The position numbers and the translations under genes are program-made. A stretch of DNA of 64,000 nt from Dyadobacter flavalbus (GTDB taxonomy: Bacteria > Bacteroidota > Bacteroidia > Cytophagales > Spirosomataceae), in the NCBI RefSeq assembly GCF_006149045.1, contig NZ_VBSN01000066.1:1-64000 (forward strand). The letters are read 5' to 3'. The stretch's first letter is position 1, and every line of letters starts with the position of its first letter. Below are positions 43,957 to 52,698 of the stretch, piece by piece. A model generated the notes under the pieces. That model was not told the DNA's origin, made no database searches, and saw only the letters and a list, made by a program, of their open reading frames with translations.

Positions 43957-45609
43957 ATGAAACTGAGCGTCAGAATATTTTCCATCATGGCCATTGCCGG
44001 GCTTGTTTCGTGCAGTGACGATGAATTAAGAACTTACGATTCTCTGCAGCAAAAGAATGCTGTGGAATCCGTGAATGATCCGTATCTGCTGGCTTCCATA
44101 ATCAAGAAAACAGCGCTTTTTTATCAGAAAATGGGCTTTGATAACCGGATGCTTCCCGGCGCAGTGCAGCATATGGAAAGCAATTACCAAAGCGGCGACA
44201 ACTTTTATTCGGGTTTCAAATCGCCCGTGAACGACATGTACACGGCCATGGATATTCTCAAACTCATTGACGGCGGCATCGGGCTGGCCGAAACGCGGGA
44301 TTCCAAAACGCATCAAGGCATTTTCAAGATTTTCCGGGTGCTGCTTTTTTCCTACATGACGGATTTTTACGGAGACGTATATTACTCTGAGGCGCTTAAA
44401 GCACGCGAAGGCATTCTTTATCCGAAATATGACAAACAAACGGACATTTATACCGGATTGCTGAAAGAACTGGATGAAGCAAATGCCCTGATGGCGGCAG
44501 GAACTGAAACCATATCCGGCAGCTATGATCTGATGTTTGCCGGAGATAAGGCAAAATGGCAGAAATTTTCAAATTCATTGAAGCTAAGACTATTGATGCG
44601 GGCATCGGCCAAGTTGCCGGATGCCGCTGCAATGATTTCCGCACTGGCAAACGAACCTGTACTTTCCGAGGCGACAGAAAATGCATCCATATCCTATATC
44701 GGGACAGTTGGCGGTGATAATGGCAATTCCTGGACAGGCGGACCTTTAAACTGGGGAACAATCGATAATTTTGATACCAGAAGACCAGCCAAAACCTTGG
44801 TCGATAAACTTACCGAACTGAATGATCCGCGTATGCAGATCTGGTTTGCGCCGGTGGAAAAACCCTGGACAAGCGATCCTGCAAAAAATGGCGTAAGTTT
44901 TACAACAACCGATCCCAACGGCTATACTTACACATCAACGTGGGAATACATCAACCGTAAAAACAAAGACATTGCAGCCTATGCCACAAAAGACATTCTG
45001 ATTGATTCCAATAAAGTTTATGTCGGATTTATAGCCGGAATGCTCAGCGACTGGAAAAACGGAAACGGACATTACGATATAGCTGCCGGTGGGACTGTTG
45101 GCAATTTCAAGGTTTCCAAATTTTCCAAACTGTTTCGGGAAGATAAACATCCGTTGTTAAAAGCCATGGTCATGAACAGCGATGAAGTGCAGTTTATATT
45201 GGCCGAGGCTGCTGCAAAAGGGCTTATTTCAGGAGGTGCAGATGCTTATTACCGTAAAGGAGTCACCAATTCCCTGCTTCGCTGGGGCGTAAGCGCGGAT
45301 GCTGTGGCGAAGTATCTTGCACAGCCGGCCATTGCACTTCCTGCAGACAAAGCCGGGCAGCTGGCAAAAATTGCGGATCAGAAATGGATCAGTCTTTTTA
45401 TGGTTTCCGCCGAAGCATACCTCGATCTGCGCAGAACCCGGCTTCCGAATATTTTCAACAACGGACGGCTGAGTGGCTTTCCTTTTCCGGAGCGCTACCG
45501 TTATCCGGGCAATGAACTGGGCCAGAACAAATCGGCTTACGACGAGGGCGTTTCGTCACTTACGCCTGCCGTGGATGATCAGTTTTCCAAAATGTGGTTA
45601 CTAAAATAA
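43957..45609 (+). CDS. SusD/RagB-family surface lipoprotein
   Basis: A 550-residue lipoprotein with signal MKLSVRIFSIMAIAGLVSC (Cys19) and the SusD-like fold: a TPR-rich N-terminal part (NDMYTAMDILKLIDGG), KWQKFSNSLKLRLLMR, EVQFILAEAAAKGL and the YLDLRRTRLP ending. It binds the ligand as the lid on the SusC barrel. It is usually annotated as the SusD/RagB nutrient-binding outer-membrane lipoprotein. ATG 43957 fits the lipoprotein signal; ATG 43933, overlapping the susC stop, would add eight residues. The pair is followed by an aminotransferase gene after 15 nt. Confidence 0.92.
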   Translation: MKLSVRIFSIMAIAGLVSCSDDELRTYDSLQQKNAVESVNDPYLLASIIKKTALFYQKMGFDNRMLPGAVQHMESNYQSGDNFYSGFKSPVNDMYTAMDILKLIDGGIGLAETRDSKTHQGIFKIFRVLLFSYMTDFYGDVYYSEALKAREGILYPKYDKQTDIYTGLLKELDEANALMAAGTETISGSYDLMFAGDKAKWQKFSNSLKLRLLMRASAKLPDAAAMISALANEPVLSEATENASISYIGTVGGDNGNSWTGGPLNWGTIDNFDTRRPAKTLVDKLTELNDPRMQIWFAPVEKPWTSDPAKNGVSFTTTDPNGYTYTSTWEYINRKNKDIAAYATKDILIDSNKVYVGFIAGMLSDWKNGNGHYDIAAGGTVGNFKVSKFSKLFREDKHPLLKAMVMNSDEVQFILAEAAAKGLISGGADAYYRKGVTNSLLRWGVSADAVAKYLAQPAIALPADKAGQLAKIADQKWISLFMVSAEAYLDLRRTRLPNIFNNGRLSGFPFPERYRYPGNELGQNKSAYDEGVSSLTPAVDDQFSKMWLLK

Positions 45610-45624
45610 AAAGGTTTCAACAAC

Positions 45625-46854
45625 GTGCAGTCAGCTTATTCGAATAAGGAACTGGCAATAAACGGCGGTCCGAAAACGGTGAACAAACATTTTCAATGGC
45701 CGGTTTTCAGCGACGCGGAAGTAAATGCCGTAGCTGCTGTTGTCGAAAGCGGAAAATGGGGAAATCCGGACTGCGGTGACGAAGTCCGGAAATTTGAAAT
45801 TGAATTTGCGGCATTTTGCGGAAGTAAATATGCAGTAACCTGTGTAAACGGCTCCGTTTCATTACGTATTGCTCTGATGGCTTGTGGTGTAAAGGCGGGC
45901 GATGAAGTCATCGTTCCGCCTTATACTTTTATTACAACGGCCACTTCCGTAATCGAGTGCAATTGTGTGCCCGTATTCGCAGACATTGATCCTGAAACAT
46001 ACAATATTAGCCCGGCAGCGATTGAAGAAGCCATTACACCGCAAACAAAGGCAATTATTGCCGTGCATTTCGGAGGCTTGGCCTGCGATATGGATGCGAT
46101 TATGGCTATTGCCCGGCGCTATAATCTGAAAGTAATTGAAGATGCCGCGCATGCACACGGAGCCGAGTACAAAGGCAAAAAGCTGGGAACAATCGGCGAT
46201 GCAGGCAGTTTCAGTTTTCAGTCTTCCAAAAACCTTACTTCCGGAGAAGGCGGGATTGTCATTACAAATAATGACGAACTATTTAAAATGATGCATTCGC
46301 TGCGAAATGTCGGGCGCATTGAGGGCGGCCAGTGGTATGATCATTACAATCCGGGCTGCAATTACCGGATTACGCAAATGCAGGCCGTGCTGCTCTCACA
46401 GCAGCTGAAACGGCTGGATGAACAAACGCGCAAAAGAAATGAAAACGGACTTTATCTAAATGCTTTGCTTAATGAAATCAGTGGTATTTTGCCTTTAAAA
46501 AGAGGTACTAAAATTACTCTACACTGTTATCATATTTACATTTTCAAATACGACGCTTCTAGGTTCGGAAATCTTCCAAAGAACCAGTTTGCTGAAATGC
46601 TGGCTGCGGAAGGCGTTCCATGTTTCAAAGGATATCCGCATCCCTTGTACAAGCAGCCACTTTTCCGGAACAAAAACTTCATGTGCTACGCCATTCCGGA
46701 AACGGTAGATTACAGCCAGGTTTTCTGCCCTGCTGCCGAGCAGGCATGCACAACGGACGCCGTCTGGATTTTACAGCACGCCCTGTTAGGCGACAGGCAG
46801 GATATGGAAGCATTTGCGCAGGCTATTCTGAAGATACAAAGGCTGGTTTGTTGA
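45625..46854 (+). CDS. DegT/DnrJ/EryC1-family PLP aminotransferase
   Basis: A 409-residue sugar aminotransferase-like enzyme. Motifs: LAINGGPKTVNKHFQWP at the start, CGSKYAVTCVNGSVSLRIAL, GDEVIVPPYTFITTA, EDAAHAHGAEYKGKKLG with the PLP-binding Asp, and FSFQSSKNLTSGEGG with the PLP lysine. These enzymes transaminate keto-sugars (or act as AHBA synthases), often using glutamate. It begins with GTG, 15 nt after SusD, and probably belongs to that operon, which is unusual for SusCD loci. The stop is followed by the 10-bp repeat. The C-terminal 150 residues fit the family, but 46440-46580 is richer in A/T than the flanks. Confidence 0.88.
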   Translation: MQSAYSNKELAINGGPKTVNKHFQWPVFSDAEVNAVAAVVESGKWGNPDCGDEVRKFEIEFAAFCGSKYAVTCVNGSVSLRIALMACGVKAGDEVIVPPYTFITTATSVIECNCVPVFADIDPETYNISPAAIEEAITPQTKAIIAVHFGGLACDMDAIMAIARRYNLKVIEDAAHAHGAEYKGKKLGTIGDAGSFSFQSSKNLTSGEGGIVITNNDELFKMMHSLRNVGRIEGGQWYDHYNPGCNYRITQMQAVLLSQQLKRLDEQTRKRNENGLYLNALLNEISGILPLKRGTKITLHCYHIYIFKYDASRFGNLPKNQFAEMLAAEGVPCFKGYPHPLYKQPLFRNKNFMCYAIPETVDYSQVFCPAAEQACTTDAVWILQHALLGDRQDMEAFAQAILKIQRLVC

Positions 46855-47175
46855 AGCCTTGTTGTACTTAAACATTAATTGTTATTTGTTGTCATGGATT
46901 ATCAATTGTTGTCATGAATTGTCATGGGTTGACATTTTCCTTTTTGTCCAAAGTTATACTTCACATCATTGAAGCGTTATGGTAAATCAATAAACGGAAG
47001 CGGTGCTTTATCAAAAGGAAAAAAGAAACTGCTGCAAAAGGAAGATAATACCGCAAATGAAAGTATAAAAGTAACTCGTTGGCACTTTATGCAATATGAA
47101 GTATCTTTAAAAAGTAGTTTTACAGAAATGTATTTACTTGACAATCAATTGCACGAAATTTATCTTAATTAATCT
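46855..47175. other. Intergenic region with phased repeats before the RND operon
   Basis: A 321-nt region between the DegT gene and the efflux adaptor gene. It holds the phased 10-bp repeat at 46878-46937. The rest (46940-47175) is A/T rich and contains a possible TTG-initiated frame of 67 residues (46969-47172) that I do not trust as a gene. A promoter for the efflux operon is expected here but I cannot point to a clean one. Confidence 0.5.
46878..46937 (+). repeat. Six phased 10-bp tandem repeats
   Basis: Read in 10-nt units from 46878 the sequence is ATTGTTATTT, GTTGTCATGG, ATTATCAATT, GTTGTCATGA, ATTGTCATGG, GTTGACATTT. Each unit fits (A/G)TTRT(C/T)AT with few mismatches, so six copies line up on one face of the helix. 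They start 24 nt after the DegT stop. Confidence 0.75.
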
Positions 47176-48249
47176 ATGCGTACAATAATACTGGTTGCAG
47201 GGATCATTATTGTGCTCGTTTTGGGAAAGCTGTTTGTTTTTTCCAAACCCGAAAAGAATAAAATCTCCGATGATAAAAAGGGTGCTAATGGCAAGAACCT
47301 CAGTTCCGGCGCAGGCAGCGGCATTCCTGTGAATGTGTTTGTCGTGGGTCGGGAATCGATTGAAAACCAGATATTTGCTTCCGGAACAGTGCTTCCGAAT
47401 GAAGAAGTAAATCTGATGTCTGAAATTTCCGGCAGGCTTGTAAAACTCGATATTCAGGAAGGATCTCTGATCAGTAAAGGACAGCTTATTGCCAAAATAA
47501 ACGACCGGGAGCTTAAAGCACAGTTGCAGAAAGTCGCTTACAATCAGGAACTCAGCAAGAAAATAGAGGAACGTCAGAAAAAACTTTTGAATGTAGAAGC
47601 GATAAACCTGGAAGAATACGATGTTACTTCCAATAACATCCGGTTACTGGAAGCTGAAAAGGAAGTTATCGAAGCCCAGCTGGAAAAAACGGAAATCCGT
47701 GCGCCTTTCAGCGGCAGGATCGGGCTTAAATACATCAGCGAAGGTGCGTATCTCGCACCGGGAACTTCCATTGTGACGATCGTCCAAAGTAATCCGGTGA
47801 AAATAGATTTTACTGTTCCTGAAAAATATACGCCTAATATAAAGGTTGGAAATGTTGTAAAATTCAGTCTGGACGGCGACCCGGCAACTTATAACGCCAG
47901 CATTATTGCTATTGATCCGAAAGTGGACGAAAACATGCGTACGCTGAGAGTAAGGGCCGTAGCCAAAAACCCGGGCGGCAGGTTTGTGCCCGGCATGTTT
48001 GTGAAAGTGCTGGCGGACCTTGAAGCCAACCGATCGGCCATGATGATTCCGACCGAAGCCATTGTACCGGTTTTGAAAGGGAAAAAAGTTTTTATTGTCA
48101 AGAATGGAAAGGCACAGGAAGCACTGGTAACGACGGGCTTACGTACGGATAAAAGGATTCAGGTGATTGAAGGACTGAATCCGGGCGACTCTCTGATTAC
48201 TTCGGGCATCATTGCCATCAAACCGAATACCGCAGTTAAGGTAAATTAA
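47176..48249 (+). CDS. RND efflux periplasmic adaptor (membrane fusion protein)
   Basis: A 357-residue adaptor with an N-terminal membrane anchor (residues 3-22), a barrel-lipoyl domain (VNLMSEISGRLVKLDIQEGSLISKGQLIAKI), a helical hairpin (about 105-165), a second lipoyl half (EIRAPFSGRIGLKYISEGAYLAPG) and beta-barrel and membrane-proximal domains with PTEAIVPVLKGKKVFIV. It links the inner-membrane pump to an outer-membrane channel. The pump gene follows after 54 nt. No TolC-like channel gene is in the window. No lipobox, so it is anchored by the helix. Confidence 0.93.
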   Translation: MRTIILVAGIIIVLVLGKLFVFSKPEKNKISDDKKGANGKNLSSGAGSGIPVNVFVVGRESIENQIFASGTVLPNEEVNLMSEISGRLVKLDIQEGSLISKGQLIAKINDRELKAQLQKVAYNQELSKKIEERQKKLLNVEAINLEEYDVTSNNIRLLEAEKEVIEAQLEKTEIRAPFSGRIGLKYISEGAYLAPGTSIVTIVQSNPVKIDFTVPEKYTPNIKVGNVVKFSLDGDPATYNASIIAIDPKVDENMRTLRVRAVAKNPGGRFVPGMFVKVLADLEANRSAMMIPTEAIVPVLKGKKVFIVKNGKAQEALVTTGLRTDKRIQVIEGLNPGDSLITSGIIAIKPNTAVKVN

Positions 48250-48303
48250 TATCGAAAGCATATTTGCCTGCAACGGCATGTCCGCAGGTTCTAACTCTTT
48301 ACT

Positions 48304-51300
48304 ATGAGTATTTCAACACTTTCCATCAAACGCCCGGTTCTTGCCATTGTCATGAACCTGCTGATTATCCTTTTTGGATTTCTAGGGTATAAGTTTCTTG
48401 GTATGAGGGAGTTTCCTTCCATTGATCCGCCTGTGGTCTCCATTCGGACGAGTTATACCGGAGCCAATGCGGACATTATTGAATCGCAGATAACGGAGCC
48501 GCTCGAAAAACAGCTGAACAGCATTGAAGGGATCAAATCCATTAACTCGACGAGCAGCCAGGGTACAAGCCAGATTACCGTAGAATTTGATATCGGCGTG
48601 GATATGGAACGCGCTGCCAATGACGTGCGCGATAAAGTGGGTTCCGCTTCCAGAACATTGCCGCTGGATATCGACGGCCCGCCTGTCGTCAGTAAAGCCG
48701 ATGCCAACTCGGAACCGATCATTGTTCTTACTTTTAAAAGTGACACCAGGTCACATCTGGAAGTGAGCGATTATGCGGAAAATGTGATTGCACAGCGTCT
48801 TCAGACGATAGAAGGCGTAAGCGAAATACGGATTTTCGGCCAGAAAAAGTATGCGATGCGCATCTGGATGGACCCTGTGAAAATGGCTTCGCTGGGCATT
48901 ACTACGCAGGATGTCAAACTGGCGCTGGACAAGGAAAATGTGGAACTGCCAAGCGGAAAGCTGGCCGGAGACAATACCGAACTGACCGTAAAAACCATCG
49001 GAAGGTTTCGTACTGAAGAGGATTTCAATGAAATGATCATCAAGAGTTCGGCTACGCAGACTGTTCATTTAAAAGACATCGGAAATGCGCAGCTCGGGCC
49101 GGAAAATGAAGAAACAATCCTGCGGCTGGACAATGTCCCGATGATCGGACTTGCCATTTCACCCATGCCGGGCGCGAATTATCTGAACATTGCGGAAGAA
49201 GTGAACAAGCGCATGGCCGATATCAAAAAGGAATTGCCGAAAGATTATCAGCTGGATACGTTGATTGACAATACCATTTTTGTAGAAAGATCGATTGAGG
49301 AAGTCGGTGAAACGCTGCTGATTGCCATTGTGCTTGTCGTGATTATTATTTATCTGTTTTTCCGTGACTGGCTCATTGCTTTCCGTCCGCTGATCGATAT
49401 TCCGGTTTCGCTGATCGGAACTTTTTTCGTGATGTACATCATGGGATTTTCGGTGAATGTATTGACGCTGCTTGCCATTGTACTGGCGACGGGATTGGTT
49501 GTTGACGACGGAATTGTAGTTACCGAAAATATTTTCAAGAAAATAGAGCAGGGGATGGGCCCGATCGAGGCGGCCATCAAAGGAGCGAACGAGATTATTT
49601 TTGCCGTATTGTCCACTTCCATTACGCTGGCTTCTGTTTTTCTTCCTGTGATTTTTATGGAAGGCTTTGTCGGGAAGCTGTTTAGAGAATTTGGTATTGT
49701 CATTTCAGCTGCGGTTCTGATCTCTGCCTTTGTTTCGCTGACACTGACACCGATGCTGAACGCTTACCTTGTCAGAAAGACGCATAAGAAAAGTTGGTTT
49801 TACGAGAAAACAGAACCTTTCTTTGAACGCATTACAGACAATTACGGCAATGCACTGGCACAATTCCTGAAAATGCGCTGGGTTGCTATTCCATTGGTTG
49901 CGATGACGCTGGGCATGATCTGGTTTTTCGGCAAAGGCTTGCAGTCTGAACTTGCGCCGCTGGACGACCGGAACTGGTTCCGCATCAATATGACGGCGCC
50001 GGAAGGTTCTTCTTTTGAATTTACAGACCGCTATGTGCAAAATGTAGGTCAGATGCTGATGGATTCCATGCCGGGCAGAAAAGGTTTGATGCTGATTACT
50101 TCGCCCGGAAATTCAGGACTGGGCGCTGCCAATACCGGAAGCGGCAGGATTGCACTGGTTGATAAAAAGCTGAGGAAAGAATCACAGCAGGAAATTGCCG
50201 ATTACATTAACCAGAAACTGAAACAAATGCCGGATGCAAAATCCTTTGTCGTTCAGCAGCAAACCATATCCGTGGACTCGCGCGGCGGATTGCCGATCCA
50301 GTACGTCATTCAGGCTCCCGACTTTGAAAAGTTGCGCGAGTACCTGCCGAAATTCATGGAAGAAGCATCCAACGACCCGACTTTCGCAATTACGGACGTA
50401 AACCTGAAATTCAGCAAGCCGGAACTGCAGATCGTTATTGACCGTGAAAAAGCCAAGTCGCTCGGTGTTTCGGTTCAGGATGTTGCGCAAACCATGCAGT
50501 TTGCATTTGCTGGCCAGCGGTTCGGATACTTTACAATGAACGGAAGACAATATCAGGTGATCGGGCAATATGACCGTATAAACCGGGACGAGCCTTTGGA
50601 TCTGAAAAGCATGTTTGTAAAAACCGGATCGGGCAGCCTTGTACAACTGGATAACATCGTCAGGGCGGAAGAAGAAAGCAGCCCGCCGCAGCTTTTTCAC
50701 TATAACCGTTACATGAGTGCAACGGTACAGGCCGCACTGGCACCGGGAAAGACAATCGGTGACGGCATTGCAGCCATGGACCGTATCCGTGACAAACTGA
50801 AAGATGAGGCCATACAAACTTCGTTAAGCGGATCTTCACGGGATTATGCCGAAAGTTCTTCCAATACGATGTTTTCTTTCTTTCTGGCACTTGTGCTGAT
50901 TTACTTTATTCTGGCAGCACAATTTGAAAGCTTTGTGGACCCTTTCATCATCATGTTCACTGTTCCGCTGGCTATTGGCGGCGCCGTTTTTTCACTATGG
51001 TTTTTTGATCAGACCTTGAATATTTTCAGCCAGATCGGAATGATCATGCTCATTGGACTGGTGACAAAGAACGGAATCCTGATTGTTGAATTTGCCAACC
51101 AGCTTCGTGAAAAAGGAATGGATAAACATCAGGCTGTGCTCGAAGCGGCAACGTTGCGTTTCAGGCCCATTCTGATGACAAGTCTGGCAACCATTCTCGG
51201 CGCTTTGCCGATTGCCATGGCGCTTGGTTCTGCCGGCAGGAGCCGTATGTCCATGGGAATCGTAATAATGGGCGGGCTGCTGTTTTCACTTGTATTGACG

Positions 51301-51411
51301 CTTTACGTCATTCCTGCCATTTATACATTCTTTTCAAGACCGAAAGATTTTGAAAAAATGAAAATGATCGAACAGATTGCCAGTGAAAGTGAACTTGTGG
51401 ACCCGGCTTAA
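48304..51411 (+). CDS. RND multidrug efflux transporter, HAE1 family
   Basis: A 1035-residue AcrB-type pump. Twelve membrane helices with two large periplasmic loops are evident. The proton-relay Asp pair lies in GLVVDDGIVVTENIFKKI (helix 4), and the Lys in VTKNGILIVEF (helix 10) is present. The start SISTLSIKRPVLAIVMNLLIILFG and the porter-domain motif IDPPVVSIRTSYTGANADIIE are family signatures. It pumps hydrophobic drugs, detergents or lipids driven by protons. It follows the adaptor; its stop codon overlaps the stop of the convergent desaturase gene. Confidence 0.95.
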   Translation: MSISTLSIKRPVLAIVMNLLIILFGFLGYKFLGMREFPSIDPPVVSIRTSYTGANADIIESQITEPLEKQLNSIEGIKSINSTSSQGTSQITVEFDIGVDMERAANDVRDKVGSASRTLPLDIDGPPVVSKADANSEPIIVLTFKSDTRSHLEVSDYAENVIAQRLQTIEGVSEIRIFGQKKYAMRIWMDPVKMASLGITTQDVKLALDKENVELPSGKLAGDNTELTVKTIGRFRTEEDFNEMIIKSSATQTVHLKDIGNAQLGPENEETILRLDNVPMIGLAISPMPGANYLNIAEEVNKRMADIKKELPKDYQLDTLIDNTIFVERSIEEVGETLLIAIVLVVIIIYLFFRDWLIAFRPLIDIPVSLIGTFFVMYIMGFSVNVLTLLAIVLATGLVVDDGIVVTENIFKKIEQGMGPIEAAIKGANEIIFAVLSTSITLASVFLPVIFMEGFVGKLFREFGIVISAAVLISAFVSLTLTPMLNAYLVRKTHKKSWFYEKTEPFFERITDNYGNALAQFLKMRWVAIPLVAMTLGMIWFFGKGLQSELAPLDDRNWFRINMTAPEGSSFEFTDRYVQNVGQMLMDSMPGRKGLMLITSPGNSGLGAANTGSGRIALVDKKLRKESQQEIADYINQKLKQMPDAKSFVVQQQTISVDSRGGLPIQYVIQAPDFEKLREYLPKFMEEASNDPTFAITDVNLKFSKPELQIVIDREKAKSLGVSVQDVAQTMQFAFAGQRFGYFTMNGRQYQVIGQYDRINRDEPLDLKSMFVKTGSGSLVQLDNIVRAEEESSPPQLFHYNRYMSATVQAALAPGKTIGDGIAAMDRIRDKLKDEAIQTSLSGSSRDYAESSSNTMFSFFLALVLIYFILAAQFESFVDPFIIMFTVPLAIGGAVFSLWFFDQTLNIFSQIGMIMLIGLVTKNGILIVEFANQLREKGMDKHQAVLEAATLRFRPILMTSLATILGALPIAMALGSAGRSRMSMGIVIMGGLLFSLVLTLYVIPAIYTFFSRPKDFEKMKMIEQIASESELVDPA

Positions 51412-52496
51412 ATATGCTTTTTGCCCATGCTTTTCAGCATTCTTACATGCGAGCCGAGTGCATTGGTGAAATTCCGCTTTGCATTGTAATCCAGCCCGAA
51501 TTCAATCGCCGTTTGCCTGACGATCGGCGATAAGGCATGATAATGAATATGCGAGATTGACGGAAACAAATGGTGCTCGATCTGATAATCCAGCCCGCCG
51601 ATATACCATGACAAAATCCGGTTTTTCCCGGCGAAATTGGATGTAGTCTGCAACTGATGAACGGCCCATGCGTTCTCTATGCTGCCGCTGTTGTCGGGAG
51701 CAGGCTGATTGGCGCCTTCCACAACGTGCGCCATCTGAAAAACAGTGCTCAGGATCATTCCTGCGGTGCAGTGCATGATGAAAAAACCTGCCAGCCATTC
51801 TCCGAAAGTCAGCGTTGTAAAACAAAGCGGAATGACGCAGATGAAAGCAACATAAGCCAGCTTTGTAAAAATCAGCCGCACCAGTTCTTTCTTCGGAAAA
51901 GGCTTGGTCATTCCTGATTTTGACATTTTATTAAATAAGGAAATTTCCTTGAAGTCTTTCCATAGAAAGGAAATGGTCATGAGGCTGTACAGAAAAAATG
52001 CATAAATATGCTGAAAGCGGTGAATGTACTTCTGCTTTTCCTGAAAAGAAAGTCTTAGCAGAAATTTGCCCGTTATGTCTTCATCCACTTCATGAATGTT
52101 GGTATACGTATGATGCAGCCTGTTGTGCTGCACTTCCCAGTTGTAGGCATTTCCGCCAAGCAGATAAATGGATGCACCAAAAAAGCGGTTCAGGATATTG
52201 GAAGTTGCCAGCGATCCGTGAATGGCATCGTGCATAACGGACATACCAACGCCGGCAACGCCAAAGCCCATTATAATAGCCAGCACAGCCATGCCCAAAC
52301 CGGAAAAATAACCTGAAAGGATCAGCAAATAAGGGATGAGATAAAGACCGAGCATAAAAAAAGCCTTGTACAAAATCTTTTTTCCTCCCGATTTGCAAAG
52401 TTCATTGGAAGCAAAGTACTGGTCTACACGTTGTCGGAGTGTTGGAAAAAAGGTGCTTTTTTCTACATTGACAAACTTGATTTTTTGGTATTGCAT
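51408..52496 (-). CDS. Membrane fatty-acid desaturase (acyl-lipid/acyl-CoA type)
   Basis: A 362-residue integral-membrane di-iron desaturase. The three His boxes are HDAIH (after GVGMSVM), HNRLHH in WEVQHNRLHHTYTN, and QIEHH in GGLDYQIEHHLFPSISH. The QxxHH third box is typical of front-end (linoleoyl-CoA-like) desaturases, as annotated for many Bacteroidota, and no cytochrome b5 domain is fused. It introduces a double bond into membrane acyl chains, likely using ferredoxin or cytochrome b5 as donor. ATG 52496 gives MQYQKIKFVNVEKSTFFPTL, in agreement with family starts; the in-frame upstream part is not conserved. Confidence 0.9.
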   Translation of the reverse strand: MQYQKIKFVNVEKSTFFPTLRQRVDQYFASNELCKSGGKKILYKAFFMLGLYLIPYLLILSGYFSGLGMAVLAIIMGFGVAGVGMSVMHDAIHGSLATSNILNRFFGASIYLLGGNAYNWEVQHNRLHHTYTNIHEVDEDITGKFLLRLSFQEKQKYIHRFQHIYAFFLYSLMTISFLWKDFKEISLFNKMSKSGMTKPFPKKELVRLIFTKLAYVAFICVIPLCFTTLTFGEWLAGFFIMHCTAGMILSTVFQMAHVVEGANQPAPDNSGSIENAWAVHQLQTTSNFAGKNRILSWYIGGLDYQIEHHLFPSISHIHYHALSPIVRQTAIEFGLDYNAKRNFTNALGSHVRMLKSMGKKHI

Positions 52497-52642
52497 AAGA
52501 AAGGAAACAGAAAGGTATTGGGGCTCATATATATACGTTATTAAAGAACGGTAGGAAGTCGCATTTATTAGCCTGATTATCAAAATGTAATGGGCCAGTT
52601 TAGTAAAAGCACCTTTCTGTTGAGTTAAGGGTATGTTTGGGC

Positions 52643-52684
52643 AATAAAAAAGTCAGGGCCGGTAATTTGCCGGCCCTGACTTTT
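52643..52684 (-). terminator. metK terminator
   Basis: A perfect 15-bp stem (AAAAGTCAGGGCCGG / CCGGCCCTGACTTTT) with a 7-nt loop and TTTTTTATTG on the minus strand, 15 nt after the metK stop. It is one of the strongest terminators in the window. Confidence 0.95.
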
Positions 52685-52698
52685 ATCAATTAAATAAT

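Noticed and set aside
46440..46580. A/T-rich stretch inside the DegT gene as a foreign insertion
   Set aside because: The encoded residues align with the usual DegT family pattern (KRNENGLYLNALL...HCYHIYIFKYDA), so it is a local base-composition shift rather than an insertion.
46878..46937. The tandem repeats as a CRISPR array
   Set aside because: Units are only 10 nt with no unique spacers and there are no cas genes in the window.
47079..47094. A sigma-54-like sequence TTGGCACTTTATGCAA
   Set aside because: The GG and GC elements are 8 nt apart rather than 10, so it fails the -24/-12 spacing rule in spite of the sigma-54-type activator in this window.
46969..47172. A 67-residue TTG-started frame before the efflux adaptor gene
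   Set aside because: Start codon is weak, composition is not like known proteins, and it overlaps the expected promoter of the next gene. It cannot be excluded but I would not annotate it.
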